Source of the DNA: Acidobacteriota bacterium
GTDB taxonomy: Bacteria > Acidobacteriota > Vicinamibacteria > Marinacidobacterales > Marinacidobacteraceae
Direction: 5' to 3'
Assembly: GCA_028877265.1 (NCBI GenBank)
Contig: JAPPGX010000162.1
Coordinates: forward strand, 1 to 50,837
DNA: 50,837 nucleotides
Part shown: one piece after another, positions 9,803-17,726 of the stretch
Position numbering within the stretch: position 1 is the stretch's first letter
Layout: each line of letters opens with the position of its first letter
Notes under the pieces: generated by a model
What the model was told of the DNA's origin: nothing
The model's database searches: none
What the model saw: only the letters and a program-made list of their open reading frames with translations
Program-made: the position numbers and the translations under genes

Positions 9803-10111
9803 ATGCCCCGCAGTCACAAGGTCCAGGTCACGCTGAACGAGGTTGAGTACGCCGCCGTCCGCCGGCGAGCCGAGGCGGAGGGCCGGAAGCACGCGAGTGT
9901 GGTCCGGGAGGCGATCCAGGAGTACTGCGTCAAGCCGGACAGGCGCCAGCGACAACGGGAGGCGCTGGAGGCGCTTCGCAACATGCCGCCTGCGCCCGTC
10001 CCCGAGTCCTGGTCGGAATGGAATCGGGAATACAGCCGCCTGAAGACGGCGTTCCGCGTGGCGGAATGGCCGCGGCGCGACACCCCGGCGGAGGCCAAGT
10101 CGGATGACTGA
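9803..10111 (+). CDS. Ribbon-helix-helix antitoxin
   Basis: Antitoxin and likely autorepressor of a type II toxin-antitoxin pair. The N-terminal 40 residues read as a CopG/Arc-type ribbon-helix-helix: a short strand KVQVTL, then two helices, the second containing SVVREAIQEY. The Arg- and Trp-rich C-terminal half probably wraps around the toxin. An in-frame ATG at 9773 would add ten residues, but it sits inside the promoter between the -35 and -10 boxes, so I take the ATG at 9803 (102 residues). Its stop overlaps the start of the downstream PIN-domain gene, as is usual for such pairs. Confidence 0.78.
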   Translation: MPRSHKVQVTLNEVEYAAVRRRAEAEGRKHASVVREAIQEYCVKPDRRQRQREALEALRNMPPAPVPESWSEWNREYSRLKTAFRVAEWPRRDTPAEAKSDD

Positions 10112-10571
10112 GCCGCTGCCCCATCCCGTTGCGCAGCCGGTGGAGTCCCCTGGGGCGATCTTCGTCGACGCGAACGTGTTCATGTACGCAGGGGGCGTGG
10201 ACGTCAGGTGGCGGGAGACCTGCGACGCGGCACTGGGCCGTCTTCAGAAGAGCAAGGTGCGGGTCGTGACGAACGCGGAAGTCCTTCAGGAGATCCTCCA
10301 CCGATACTTTTCGCAGCAGCGTCCCGGGGACGCCCAAACCGTCCACCGTGCCGCTCGGGAACTCTGTGACGAGATCATTCCGGTCACGGAAGGCCACACG
10401 AACCGCGCGCTCGCCCTCCTTCTTGAGCACCAGCAGCTCCCGGCGCGCGACGCGATTCATGTGGCCACCATGGAAGACCGGGGCATCCGTACCATCCTCT
10501 CGGTTGACCAGGACTTCGACCCGGTGCCCAGTGTGGATCGCATCGATCCCCGGGACTTCGTCAGGGCGTAG
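10104..10571 (+). CDS. PIN-domain toxin (VapC-like ribonuclease)
   Basis: Predicted metal-dependent RNase toxin of 155 residues, partner of the ribbon-helix-helix protein that it overlaps by eight bases. The PIN acidic residues are visible: Asp in IFVDANVFMY near residue 22, Glu in NAEVLQEIL near 58, Asp in ARDAIHVATM near 116, and Asp residues in LSVDQDFD near 135. VapC toxins cut tRNA or rRNA in the cytoplasm, but the target here is unknown. The first 15 residues are a Pro-rich extension before the PIN fold. The pair lies between the TonB receptor and coxG and is compositionally similar to its surroundings. Confidence 0.82.
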   Translation: MTEPLPHPVAQPVESPGAIFVDANVFMYAGGVDVRWRETCDAALGRLQKSKVRVVTNAEVLQEILHRYFSQQRPGDAQTVHRAARELCDEIIPVTEGHTNRALALLLEHQQLPARDAIHVATMEDRGIRTILSVDQDFDPVPSVDRIDPRDFVRA

Positions 10572-10611
10572 ACGCGTTGATGCGGCCGGGTCGGAAGCCG
10601 GGGCGCTCCCG

Positions 10612-10617
10612 TAGAAT
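10612..10617 (+). promoter_or_regulatory. -10 box just before coxG
   Basis: TAGAAT lies seven bases before the coxG ATG at 10624, which has no ribosome-binding site. The spacing places the transcript start at or next to the ATG, suggesting a leaderless message. No good -35 box is visible. Confidence 0.45.
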
Positions 10618-10623
10618 CTGGCG

Positions 10624-11064
10624 ATGGACATCCAAGGGACCGAGATCATCAGCGCCCCCCGGGAGAAAGTCTGGGAATTCGTCACCGACGCGGAGTCGGT
10701 GGCCTCCTGCACCCCGGGGGTGAAGTCGGTCCGCATCCTCGAGCCCGGCAAGCGCTTCGAGGTGGTTGGCGGCATCAAGCTCGGCACGGTCGGGCTCAAC
10801 GCCAAGAACGTCATCGAGTTCACCGACCTCGTGGACCTCGAGGAGGCCCGGATGAAGATCCGCGGCCGGGGTCCGGGCACCACCATCGACGCCGTCGCGG
10901 AGCTTCGGCTTCGGGACGAGGACTCCGGAACCGCACTCGACTGGAAGGGGACGGTGCAGGTGCGGGGAACGCTGGCGGCGCTCGCCTCCCGGCTGCTGAA
11001 GCCGGTGACCGAGAAGGTGCTGCGCGAGATGTTCGCCGAGATGAGGTCCAAGATCGAGGCCTGA
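10624..11064 (+). CDS. coxG: CoxG-like SRPBCC protein
   Basis: Carbon-monoxide-dehydrogenase subunit G family (SRPBCC/START fold). The opening, with SAPREKVWEFVTD and CTPGV, and the later TALDWKGTVQVRGTLAALASRLL stretch in shorter pieces match the family. In mycobacteria CoxG carries menaquinone between the membrane and CO dehydrogenase. This version is 146 residues long and ends soon after the final helix, with no hydrophobic C-terminal anchor, so it may be a soluble quinone carrier or may need another partner. It is not in either cox operon: it stands 5.8 kb after the form I cluster and 6.6 kb before the form II cluster, behind the toxin-antitoxin pair. A role with the form I enzyme is inferred. 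Confidence 0.85.
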   Translation: MDIQGTEIISAPREKVWEFVTDAESVASCTPGVKSVRILEPGKRFEVVGGIKLGTVGLNAKNVIEFTDLVDLEEARMKIRGRGPGTTIDAVAELRLRDEDSGTALDWKGTVQVRGTLAALASRLLKPVTEKVLREMFAEMRSKIEA

Positions 11065-11086
11065 CGGCCTTTCAGGAGAACAAGCG

Positions 11087-12277
11087 ATGAGAAGAGGAAA
11101 TCGGTTTGCCCGCGTGACGGCCCTGGCGGTCCTGTGTCTGTTTGCGGCAAGTCTGGGGGCGGCGCAATCTCCCTACTTTCCCGAGCGGCACGAGTGGCAG
11201 ACGAAGACGCCCGAAGAGGCCGGATTCGATCCGGCTCTCCTCGACGAGGCGGTGGAGTTTGCGGTCGGGTCCGAGTCGGGTGCGCCCAATGACCTGGCGC
11301 TCAACCACGAGCTGACCTTCGCCCAGGAGCCCTTCGGGTTCCGGATCGGGCCGACCACCGTGCGCGGCGCCCTGAGCGGCATCGTCGTCAAGGACGGCTA
11401 CATCGTCCGGGAGTGGGGACCGAGCAAGAAGGTGGACATGACCTTCAGCGTCTCCAAGACCTTCCTCTCCACCGCCGTCGGGCTCCTCTACGACAAGGGC
11501 CTCATCGCCTCGGTCGACGACCGGGTGGGCCCCTACATGCCGGATGACGAGCTCTTCGGTTCGGACCACAACCGGTCCATCACCTGGGACCACCTGCTCC
11601 GCCAGACGAGCGACTGGCAGGGGACGCTCTTCGGGAAGCCCGACTGGGCGGACCGGCCGGTGGGCGAGCACCCCTTCGAATACCCGGACCGCCCGATGCA
11701 CAAACCGGGCACCCACTACAAGTACAACGACGTCCGGGTGAACCTGCTCGCACTCGCGGCGCTCCAGGTGGTGCGCGATCCGCTGCCGCTGGTGCTCCGC
11801 AAGGGGATCATGGATCCCATCGGCGCCTCGAACCGCTGGCGCTGGCACGGCTACGAGAACTCCTGGGTGATGATCGACGGCCGGAACGTCCAGTCGGTAA
11901 GCGGCGGCGGCCACTGGGGCGGCGGGATGCACATCAGCGGCCGCGACCTCGCCCGCTTCGGCTACCTGTTCCTGCGGATGGGGAACTGGAAGGGCAAGCA
12001 GCTCATCTCCGAGGAGTGGATCGGGATGGCCCGCACCCCGGGCGACGTGAACCCGAGCTACGGCTACATAAACTGGTTCCTGAACGGACCCGTCGAACGG
12101 GACGGCGGGATGGTCAAGTCCATTCCGGACGCCCCGGACACCGCGGTCACCTTCCGCGGCGCCGGCAGCAACATCGTCTACGTGGACTGGGAGAACGACC
12201 TGGTGGTCGTGGTCCGCTGGATCCAGGGCGGAGCGGTGTCCCCGTTCATCGGGAAGGTGCTCGCGGCGCTCAAGTAG
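11087..12277 (+). CDS. Secreted beta-lactamase-fold serine hydrolase
   Basis: Class C beta-lactamase/6-aminohexanoate-dimer-hydrolase family enzyme of 396 residues. A signal peptide spans about residues 1-26. The catalytic SxxK is Ser121-Val-Ser-Lys124 in TFSVSKTFLS, and the second motif is YKYNDV with the Tyr-x-Asn arrangement near residue 207. The GGGMHISGRDLARFG segment and the C-terminal YVDWENDLVVVVRW complete the fold. Such enzymes hydrolyse amide or ester bonds in the periplasm, and the substrate is not predictable. The gene starts 22 bases after coxG, with CAGGAG upstream, so the two may share a transcript. Confidence 0.85.
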   Translation: MRRGNRFARVTALAVLCLFAASLGAAQSPYFPERHEWQTKTPEEAGFDPALLDEAVEFAVGSESGAPNDLALNHELTFAQEPFGFRIGPTTVRGALSGIVVKDGYIVREWGPSKKVDMTFSVSKTFLSTAVGLLYDKGLIASVDDRVGPYMPDDELFGSDHNRSITWDHLLRQTSDWQGTLFGKPDWADRPVGEHPFEYPDRPMHKPGTHYKYNDVRVNLLALAALQVVRDPLPLVLRKGIMDPIGASNRWRWHGYENSWVMIDGRNVQSVSGGGHWGGGMHISGRDLARFGYLFLRMGNWKGKQLISEEWIGMARTPGDVNPSYGYINWFLNGPVERDGGMVKSIPDAPDTAVTFRGAGSNIVYVDWENDLVVVVRWIQGGAVSPFIGKVLAALK

Positions 12278-12328
12278 CTGTCCCGGGGGCCGCACCCGGG
12301 AATCCCGTCCTCCGGGTTCGGGAACGTC

Positions 12329-14893
12329 CTACCGGCCGCTTCCGCTGCCCCGCAGCCCATCCACCTGCGCCTGGTAGAGCCGCCGCCCCTCCTCGAAGGT
12401 CGCGAGGACTTCCGCCTTCTGCGCGGGATCGTCCCAGCGGTCCATCGCCCTGAGTTCCTCCAGCACCTGGTCGATCCAGCGGACGAAGAACGCCGCGTCG
12501 TCCCGGGAGCGGATCGGCTCGCCGTCCGCGATGACGAAGACCGGATTCGTGTGCGCGAACAGGTAGCTGTCCATCGCGCCGTGCTGCGCCGGCCCCAGCA
12601 CCCGCGCCGCGATCCATCCGCTCCCCTCGACCGGGATGTCCAGTTCGCCGTCGATCGACTTCAGGTCGCCGGCAGCGGGCGTCCGGTGCACGATGCGGCC
12701 GTTGTGCACGATCTCCAGGCCGTGCATCGTGAAGAGCGAACGGGCCGTCGCGCGCACCGTGACCGTGTCGCCGCGGGACACCGGCAGTTCGTCGCCCATG
12801 CCTTTCCCGGCCACGTCCAGCGTCAGGATCGGCCCGCTGGTCACGAACGCGCGGCCCGCCGCCATCGCATCGGCCCAGGCGTCGTAGTGGACATGCTCCT
12901 CGCCGGTGTGGACGTACACGCGCGTCGTCCCGACCGCGGGATGCCGCCAGATGTCGGTCATGGCGTCGGTTCCGGCGGTCGCCGGGATGCGCGAACCCGT
13001 GTTGAGGAGGCGGTACCAGACCTCGGCCGTCCCGAGTTCGTCGCTCCAGATGCACGCCACGTCCACGAAGTCGGCGAGGCCGAGAATCGCGTCCACGGGC
13101 AGCTCCCGCGCCGATCCCGCGCCCGCCGCGTCCGGGTCCCGGTGCCGGAGCCCGTAGGGGTGGACGTATCCGCCGATTCCACCCTGCTCGTGCACCCGGC
13201 GCAGCACCGACGCGTTGTCGGGGTACAGGGCGTGGTGCGCAGTGCCCACCGAGCCGATGTAGAAGGGCGTGATCAGTTCGGTCAGGTTGAGCAGCGAGAG
13301 GTGCGCGAAGTAACTCGGCCGGTACTCCTCGTTGTAATACACGATGGTGCGCGGACCGGTGTGCGGGTGCGGATGCCCGAGGAAGTGCTCGAGGTCCTCG
13401 ACCCGGCTGTTGCCCCAGTAGTTGGCGATCATGCCGTTCGCGACGTTGAGGTCCTCCGCATGGGCCTTGTTCCTGAGGTCCTCGGGGGTGACGAAGTAGT
13501 GCCCGCCGTAGTTGGGATGGATGTGGTTGTCTCCGGAATACCAGCCGTCCGCGGCCATGTCGATCCAGCGATCCAACTGGACCTCGACGGTGGCGTGCTC
13601 CCCGGCGCGGACCGCGACGGTGCGCGAGACGGGCTCGTATTCGAAACCCCGCCAGGCCTCGACGGTGGCCTCGCCCACCGGGAGCGTCGCGGAGAAGCTG
13701 CCGTCCGTGTGGAAGTAGTAGTCCTCGGTCACGCTGACGACGCGGGGGTAGCTGGTATGCGGGAAGTACGCGCGCCCGTCGGAGCCGGTCAGGTAGATGC
13801 GCGACGGCAGCAGTTCGCCGTTCGCATCGCTGACGCGGACGCGGAGCTGGCCGGTCGGCTCCGACCAGGCGTAGCCGTCGATGCGCACGAGCCGGGGCGC
13901 GCCGCCCCCGCGGGTGACCGTGTAGAGCCCGAACCCCATTCCGCTGTCGATGGTGCGCGGCTGGTCCCCGGTGCCGCCATTCCTGGCGTACACCAGGCGC
14001 TCGCCATCGGGTGACCATGAGGGGAAGTACTCGTCCGTCCGGGTGTGCGTGAGGCGCACCGGCTGGATTCCGCGGGGCGACTTCTCGCTGGGGACCGCGT
14101 AGAGGTCGTTGTTGCCCGAGGCGTCGGTGACATAGGCGACGATGCCCCCGTGCGGCGCAACGACCGGCGCTGCCTGGTAGTTGGTCTCGATGCGGATCAG
14201 GAGTTCCACCGCTCCGGACGCGCCGCGATAGCGCCAGAGGGAACCCGAGCCGAGCGCGGCCTCGCCCCGCCGGGAGACGAACACGATGTCGCCGGTGTCG
14301 CCGATCCAGTCCCCGGCCATGTCGTTGGCGTCGGGATTGGCGATCACGGCTTCGGCCGTGCCGGCTTCCAGGTGGTGGACCCAGAGGTCGAAGGTGCCGT
14401 CCCGCTCCGTCGTGAAAAGGATGCGGGCCCCGTCAGGCGACCAGCGCGGCCGCAGGTCGAGGAAGGGGTGGGTGGTGAGGCGGCGCGACCCGCCGGTCGT
14501 GAGCTCGGTGACGAAGATGTCGAAGTTGCGGTCGATGTCGGCCGCGTAGGCGAGCTGGCCGCCGTCGGGAGACCAGCTCGGCTGGGAGTGGTAGCCGGGG
14601 CCGCTCGTGACCTGGCGCGCCGTGCCGCCCTCGGCGGGGACGACCCAGATGCGGCCCTGGTAGGCGAAGGCGATGGACTCGCCGTCGGGCGACCAGGCCG
14701 GGTAGGTGGGCGAGGCGGTAACGGGCGGCGGGAAGTAGCTCTCCATGTACATCCGGCCCGCGTTGCTGGCGTCCGCGAGGGAGGGGTAGCCGCCCGGGAA
14801 GGGATCGGGGTACTCGTATTGCTGGGCGGAGCCGGTGCGCGCCGGGAGGGCGGTCAGCGCTGCCACGGCCAGGACGGCGGTGGGGAACTTCAT
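12329..14893 (-). CDS. TolB-like beta-propeller fused to CehA/McbA metallohydrolase
   Basis: Secreted 854-residue two-part protein. After a signal peptide ending TGSAQQ, residues 50-330 carry PD40/TolB-type propeller blades, seen as repeated WSPDG motifs at least four times. The region from about 340 to 440 looks like a carboxypeptidase-regulatory or Ig-like spacer. From about residue 450 there is a CehA/McbA PHP-type domain, with the metal-binding GDNHIHPNYGG near residue 455, a TELITPFY segment, and GGYVHPYG near residue 575. CehA and McbA hydrolyse carbamates, but the substrate here is unknown. The gene starts 14 bases after the formamidase-like gene with GAGAGGA upstream, so the pair is probably one operon acting on amide or carbamate substrates outside the cytoplasm. 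Confidence 0.82.
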   Translation of the reverse strand: MKFPTAVLAVAALTALPARTGSAQQYEYPDPFPGGYPSLADASNAGRMYMESYFPPPVTASPTYPAWSPDGESIAFAYQGRIWVVPAEGGTARQVTSGPGYHSQPSWSPDGGQLAYAADIDRNFDIFVTELTTGGSRRLTTHPFLDLRPRWSPDGARILFTTERDGTFDLWVHHLEAGTAEAVIANPDANDMAGDWIGDTGDIVFVSRRGEAALGSGSLWRYRGASGAVELLIRIETNYQAAPVVAPHGGIVAYVTDASGNNDLYAVPSEKSPRGIQPVRLTHTRTDEYFPSWSPDGERLVYARNGGTGDQPRTIDSGMGFGLYTVTRGGGAPRLVRIDGYAWSEPTGQLRVRVSDANGELLPSRIYLTGSDGRAYFPHTSYPRVVSVTEDYYFHTDGSFSATLPVGEATVEAWRGFEYEPVSRTVAVRAGEHATVEVQLDRWIDMAADGWYSGDNHIHPNYGGHYFVTPEDLRNKAHAEDLNVANGMIANYWGNSRVEDLEHFLGHPHPHTGPRTIVYYNEEYRPSYFAHLSLLNLTELITPFYIGSVGTAHHALYPDNASVLRRVHEQGGIGGYVHPYGLRHRDPDAAGAGSARELPVDAILGLADFVDVACIWSDELGTAEVWYRLLNTGSRIPATAGTDAMTDIWRHPAVGTTRVYVHTGEEHVHYDAWADAMAAGRAFVTSGPILTLDVAGKGMGDELPVSRGDTVTVRATARSLFTMHGLEIVHNGRIVHRTPAAGDLKSIDGELDIPVEGSGWIAARVLGPAQHGAMDSYLFAHTNPVFVIADGEPIRSRDDAAFFVRWIDQVLEELRAMDRWDDPAQKAEVLATFEEGRRLYQAQVDGLRGSGSGR

Positions 14894-14907
14894 CGGCGGC
14901 GGTCCTC

Positions 14908-15921
14908 TCAGAAGATCGACTTCGGCATGTGCATGCTCACCAGCATGTTGGGAACGTCCACGGTCTCGGAGATCTTGAGGTCCCCGGCCAGCGAGCAGAG
15001 CACGTAGGCCTCCTCGCGCGTCAGGCCGTGCTCGGCCACCAGCCAGGCGATCATGTGGCGGGTCGCCTTCTTGGCCGCCTCGTCGATGTCGGGGTCGAAT
15101 CCGGTGACCGCGTAGTAGTCGTCCGTCTCGTATTCGGGCTCGGTGATCCCCCGCGGGTTCGGCAGGACCTCCAGCGTGACCACGAGGCGCATCGGGGCCT
15201 CGATAGCGCTCCCCGAGACCTCCCCGTCCCCCTGCACGGCATGCGTGTCTCCGATCGAGAAGTTGGCGCCCGGGACCTGGACCGGGATGTACACCGTGGC
15301 CCCGGGCCGCATGTGCCGGTTGTCCATGTTCCCGCCGTTCTCCCGCGGCGGGATCGTCACCAGCATCTCGTCGGTGGCCGGGGCTACCCCGAGCACTCCG
15401 GGGAAGGGGGAGAGGGGCAGGGTGATGCGGTCATTGAACCGCGCCTCGGTGGCGCCCGGTTCCAGGTCGAAGCTGCGGAGCCAGGGCTCGGTGAACTCGT
15501 CGGCGAGGAAGCCGAAGCCGGGGAAGATGCCGGACCAACCGGGTCCCTGGACTTCCGCTTCGTGGATCGTGACCGCGAGGAGGTCCCCCGGCTCGGCGCC
15601 CTCGACCGCGATGGGTCCGGTGAGCGCGTGGATCAACCCGAAGTCCACGCTCGCGAGTTCTTCCGCGGTGGTCTCGAGGGTGATCTGTCCGTCCGACGCT
15701 TCCTTGGTGAAGATCTCGACGACGGCGCCCGAGGGCACGGTGAGGACCGGCGGAATCGTGGCGCTCCAGCGGTTGTGCGTGTTGTCGGCGGGGAGCGTGA
15801 AGTCAGGCGTGGGAACCGGGGCGGGTTCGGGCTCCGGGTCGGGGGCCGGGGCGGGTGCGGGGGATCCGCAGGAGGCCGCGAGAACGAGGACGGCGAAAGC
15901 AGCGAAGAGGGGGTGGCGCAT
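14908..15921 (-). CDS. Acetamidase/formamidase-family lipoprotein
   Basis: Member of the acetamidase/formamidase (FmdA/AmdA) family, which hydrolyses short amides to ammonia and acid. The start at 15921 is preceded by AAGGAG at good spacing; a longer frame to 15990 has no such site. The first residues form a lipoprotein signal ending LAASCGS, followed by a Pro-Ala-Glu linker, so this copy should be membrane-anchored and face the periplasm, whereas the well-known enzymes are cytoplasmic. Family landmarks include LLAVTIHEAEVQGPGWSG, FPGVLGVAP, GGNMDNRHM and FSIGDTHAVQGDGEV. It is 337 residues long and lies directly upstream of the propeller/CehA gene on the same strand. Confidence 0.88.
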   Translation of the reverse strand: MRHPLFAAFAVLVLAASCGSPAPAPAPDPEPEPAPVPTPDFTLPADNTHNRWSATIPPVLTVPSGAVVEIFTKEASDGQITLETTAEELASVDFGLIHALTGPIAVEGAEPGDLLAVTIHEAEVQGPGWSGIFPGFGFLADEFTEPWLRSFDLEPGATEARFNDRITLPLSPFPGVLGVAPATDEMLVTIPPRENGGNMDNRHMRPGATVYIPVQVPGANFSIGDTHAVQGDGEVSGSAIEAPMRLVVTLEVLPNPRGITEPEYETDDYYAVTGFDPDIDEAAKKATRHMIAWLVAEHGLTREEAYVLCSLAGDLKISETVDVPNMLVSMHMPKSIF

Positions 15922-16022
15922 CGGGGACTCCTTGAGCGGAAGCGAGGAGGCGATTATGCGTCCGTTGGGGGAGGCGCCGCGCCAGCCCACGAGTCACGCG
16001 GAAGAGGAGGGACTCGCGCTCT

Positions 16023-16065
16023 GCGGGCCTGCGGCCCGCGTGCCGGTCTGAAGACCGGCGCTCCC
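16023..16065 (-). repeat. Dispersed two-hairpin palindromic repeat, copy 2
   Basis: Two adjacent palindromes, GCGGGCCTGCGGCCCGC (16023-16039) and GCCGGTCTGAAGACCGGC (16042-16059), are followed by GCTCCCAG. The element begins about five bases after the stop codon of the minus-strand VWA gene. It could work as a terminator or mRNA stabiliser, although no U-tract follows. An almost identical copy at 47029 differs by paired, compensating changes in the second stem. Confidence 0.85.
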
Positions 16066-16069
16066 AGCC

Positions 16070-17065
16070 CTACCGGGATTCGCTGGTTTCGGTTTCCGGC
16101 GCCGCGTAGTAGCCCTTGCGGGTGCGGGCGACCAGGTCGTCGCGGTCCTTGATCTTGACCTCGATGCTGCGCCAGCCGCCTTCCTTGCGGTCGCGGGAGG
16201 GGAGGTAGGCGAGCTGGTACTGACGGTGCAATTCATGCTGGATCTGCCGGAAGTGCCGGGACAGGTCCTCGATCTTCTCGGGATAGTAGGAGCGTCCGCC
16301 GCTCTGCTCCGCCACGTCATCCAGGAACGCCCGATTCAGCTTTCCCCCGCCCTCGGGGCTCCACCCGGTGTAGCCCACCGTATAGATGGCGCCTTCGGAG
16401 AGCCGGGCCCCCTCGAGGGCCTGCTCCCTGGTGCTGACGCTCCCCTTGGCGTCGGGTCCGGAGTCCTCGCCGTCCGAAACCAGGATCAGCGCCTTGCGCT
16501 CCTCGACCCGCGAGAGTTCCTGGAGGCTCGTCAGGATCGCGTCGTAGAGCGCCGTCTTCCCGAAGGGACGCATCGCGCGGATCATCGGGACCTGGTCCCA
16601 GATCTCCGTGGTGTAGGGAGGCCCGAAGCGGACGCCCTCGCTGAAGGTGGCGACCCGGCCCTGGTCCGCGGACGCCATGTTGCGGAGGAAGATGTAGGCC
16701 GCGGTCTGGATCGCCGACAGGCTCGAACGCACGGAGGCGGACGAGTCGAGGAGCAGGAGGCTGGTCACCGGAGTCAGGTCGGCGGTGAAGTAGCGGATCT
16801 CCTGGGGGACGCCGTCCTCCAGGATCTCGAAGTCGTCGGGGCCCAGCCCGGTGATGAAGCGCCCCCGCTCGTCGGCGACCACTACGTCGAGGGTCACGCT
16901 CGGCACCCGCACCACGAAGCTGAACCGGTCCCCGAGCATCGCTTCCCGTTCGCTGGTTTCCGGCCTCTTCTCCTCCACCGGCGGTTGGGCCGGAGGCTGT
17001 CCGGGAGCGAATGCGGCTACCGCGAGCGTGGTCGCGAGGACGACGGGAATCAGGACAGTGCGCAT
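16070..17065 (-). CDS. VWFA-domain protein (Acidobacterial VWA family)
   Basis: Secreted or membrane-tethered von Willebrand A protein of 331 residues. I place the start at 17065 because the following residues form a signal peptide; the reading frame stays open to 17596 but that stretch opposes the coxS gene. After a Pro-rich linker, residues 48-95 have the VTLDVVVxDxxGRFITGL and FEILEDGVPQ pattern typical of the VWFA-related domain named from Acidobacteria. The metal-binding MIDAS is Asp107-Ser-Ser-Ala-Ser111. Later DGEDSG supplies another MIDAS loop. Function in this family is unknown. The gene diverges from the form II coxS, and a two-hairpin repeat follows its stop. It is the best taxonomic hint in the window. 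Confidence 0.85.
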   Translation of the reverse strand: MRTVLIPVVLATTLAVAAFAPGQPPAQPPVEEKRPETSEREAMLGDRFSFVVRVPSVTLDVVVADERGRFITGLGPDDFEILEDGVPQEIRYFTADLTPVTSLLLLDSSASVRSSLSAIQTAAYIFLRNMASADQGRVATFSEGVRFGPPYTTEIWDQVPMIRAMRPFGKTALYDAILTSLQELSRVEERKALILVSDGEDSGPDAKGSVSTREQALEGARLSEGAIYTVGYTGWSPEGGGKLNRAFLDDVAEQSGGRSYYPEKIEDLSRHFRQIQHELHRQYQLAYLPSRDRKEGGWRSIEVKIKDRDDLVARTRKGYYAAPETETSESR

Positions 17066-17140
17066 GGCGTTGGGGTTCGGTCCGTAGTCTAGGTTGCCGG
17101 CGCACTTCTTGCCGGATCGCAGCGGACGGTCCGTCTGCTC

Positions 17141-17168
17141 TTGCGGATTTCCGCCATTCCCGGATACT
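17141..17168 (+). promoter_or_regulatory. Candidate promoter of the form II coxSLM operon
   Basis: TTGCGG (17141-17146) and GATACT (17163-17168) are separated by 16 bases, and the coxS start follows 45 bases after the -10 box. The same GATACT -10 sequence is used in the toxin-antitoxin promoter and appears before the amidohydrolase at 40050. The site lies in the divergent gap between the VWA gene and coxS. Confidence 0.5.
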
Positions 17169-17212
17169 CTCGCGATTTGGATGATTCGTTCCCGGCGAGG
17201 AGGAACCTCCCC

Positions 17213-17683
17213 ATGAGACACCGTGTTTGCCTCACCGTCAACGGAAAGGCCGAGGAGTTCGACGTCGAACCCCGGCTTCTCCTCTGCCACCTGCTGCGCG
17301 CCTATGTCGGCCTGACCGGGACCAACATCGGCTGCGACACCTCGCAGTGCGGATCCTGCACGGTGCTCATGGACGGCAAGGCCGTGAAGTCCTGCACGGT
17401 GCTCGCGGTGCAGGCCGACGGCTGTGAGGTGACGACCATCGAGGGTCTCGCCGGCGCCGACGGACTCCATCCGGTACAGCAGTCCTTCTGGGACAACCAC
17501 GGCCTGCAGTGCGGCTTCTGCACCCCCGGCATGATCATGACCGCGGTGGAGATCCTGGAACGGAATCCGGATGCCAGCGATGCCGACGTGCGGCACGGCC
17601 TCGAGGGCAACATCTGCCGCTGCACCGGTTACGAGAACATCGTGAAGTCGATCGTGGCCGCCGGCACCCGCGCCACGAGCTGA
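17213..17683 (+). CDS. Form II CO dehydrogenase-like small [2Fe-2S] subunit
   Basis: Iron-sulfur subunit of the second molybdenum hydroxylase. The ATG at 17213 is preceded by GAGGAGGA, and an upstream in-frame start at 17141 lies in the promoter. The 156-residue protein carries both [2Fe-2S] sites: CDTSQCGSC with a later SC for the plant-type cluster, and CGFCTPGM with CRCTGY for the second. It passes electrons from the molybdopterin site to the FAD subunit. It is the first gene of a coxS-L-M operon, the order usual for form II enzymes, and is similar throughout to the form I coxS at 999. Confidence 0.92.
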   Translation: MRHRVCLTVNGKAEEFDVEPRLLLCHLLRAYVGLTGTNIGCDTSQCGSCTVLMDGKAVKSCTVLAVQADGCEVTTIEGLAGADGLHPVQQSFWDNHGLQCGFCTPGMIMTAVEILERNPDASDADVRHGLEGNICRCTGYENIVKSIVAAGTRATS

Positions 17684-17726
17684 GCGGGATCCGCACCTTT
17701 CAACGAAGATCGGTAGGAGGAGAGCA

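Noticed and set aside
12551..14014. Plus-strand open frame of 487 codons opposite the propeller/CehA gene
   Set aside because: Composition is Val-Arg-Gly biased with no recognisable domain; the minus-strand gene has signal peptide, propeller repeats and metal motifs.
17066..17596. N-terminal extension of the VWA protein to 17596
   Set aside because: The extension is the antisense of coxS (its cysteine codons read backwards), and a clean signal peptide starts at 17065.
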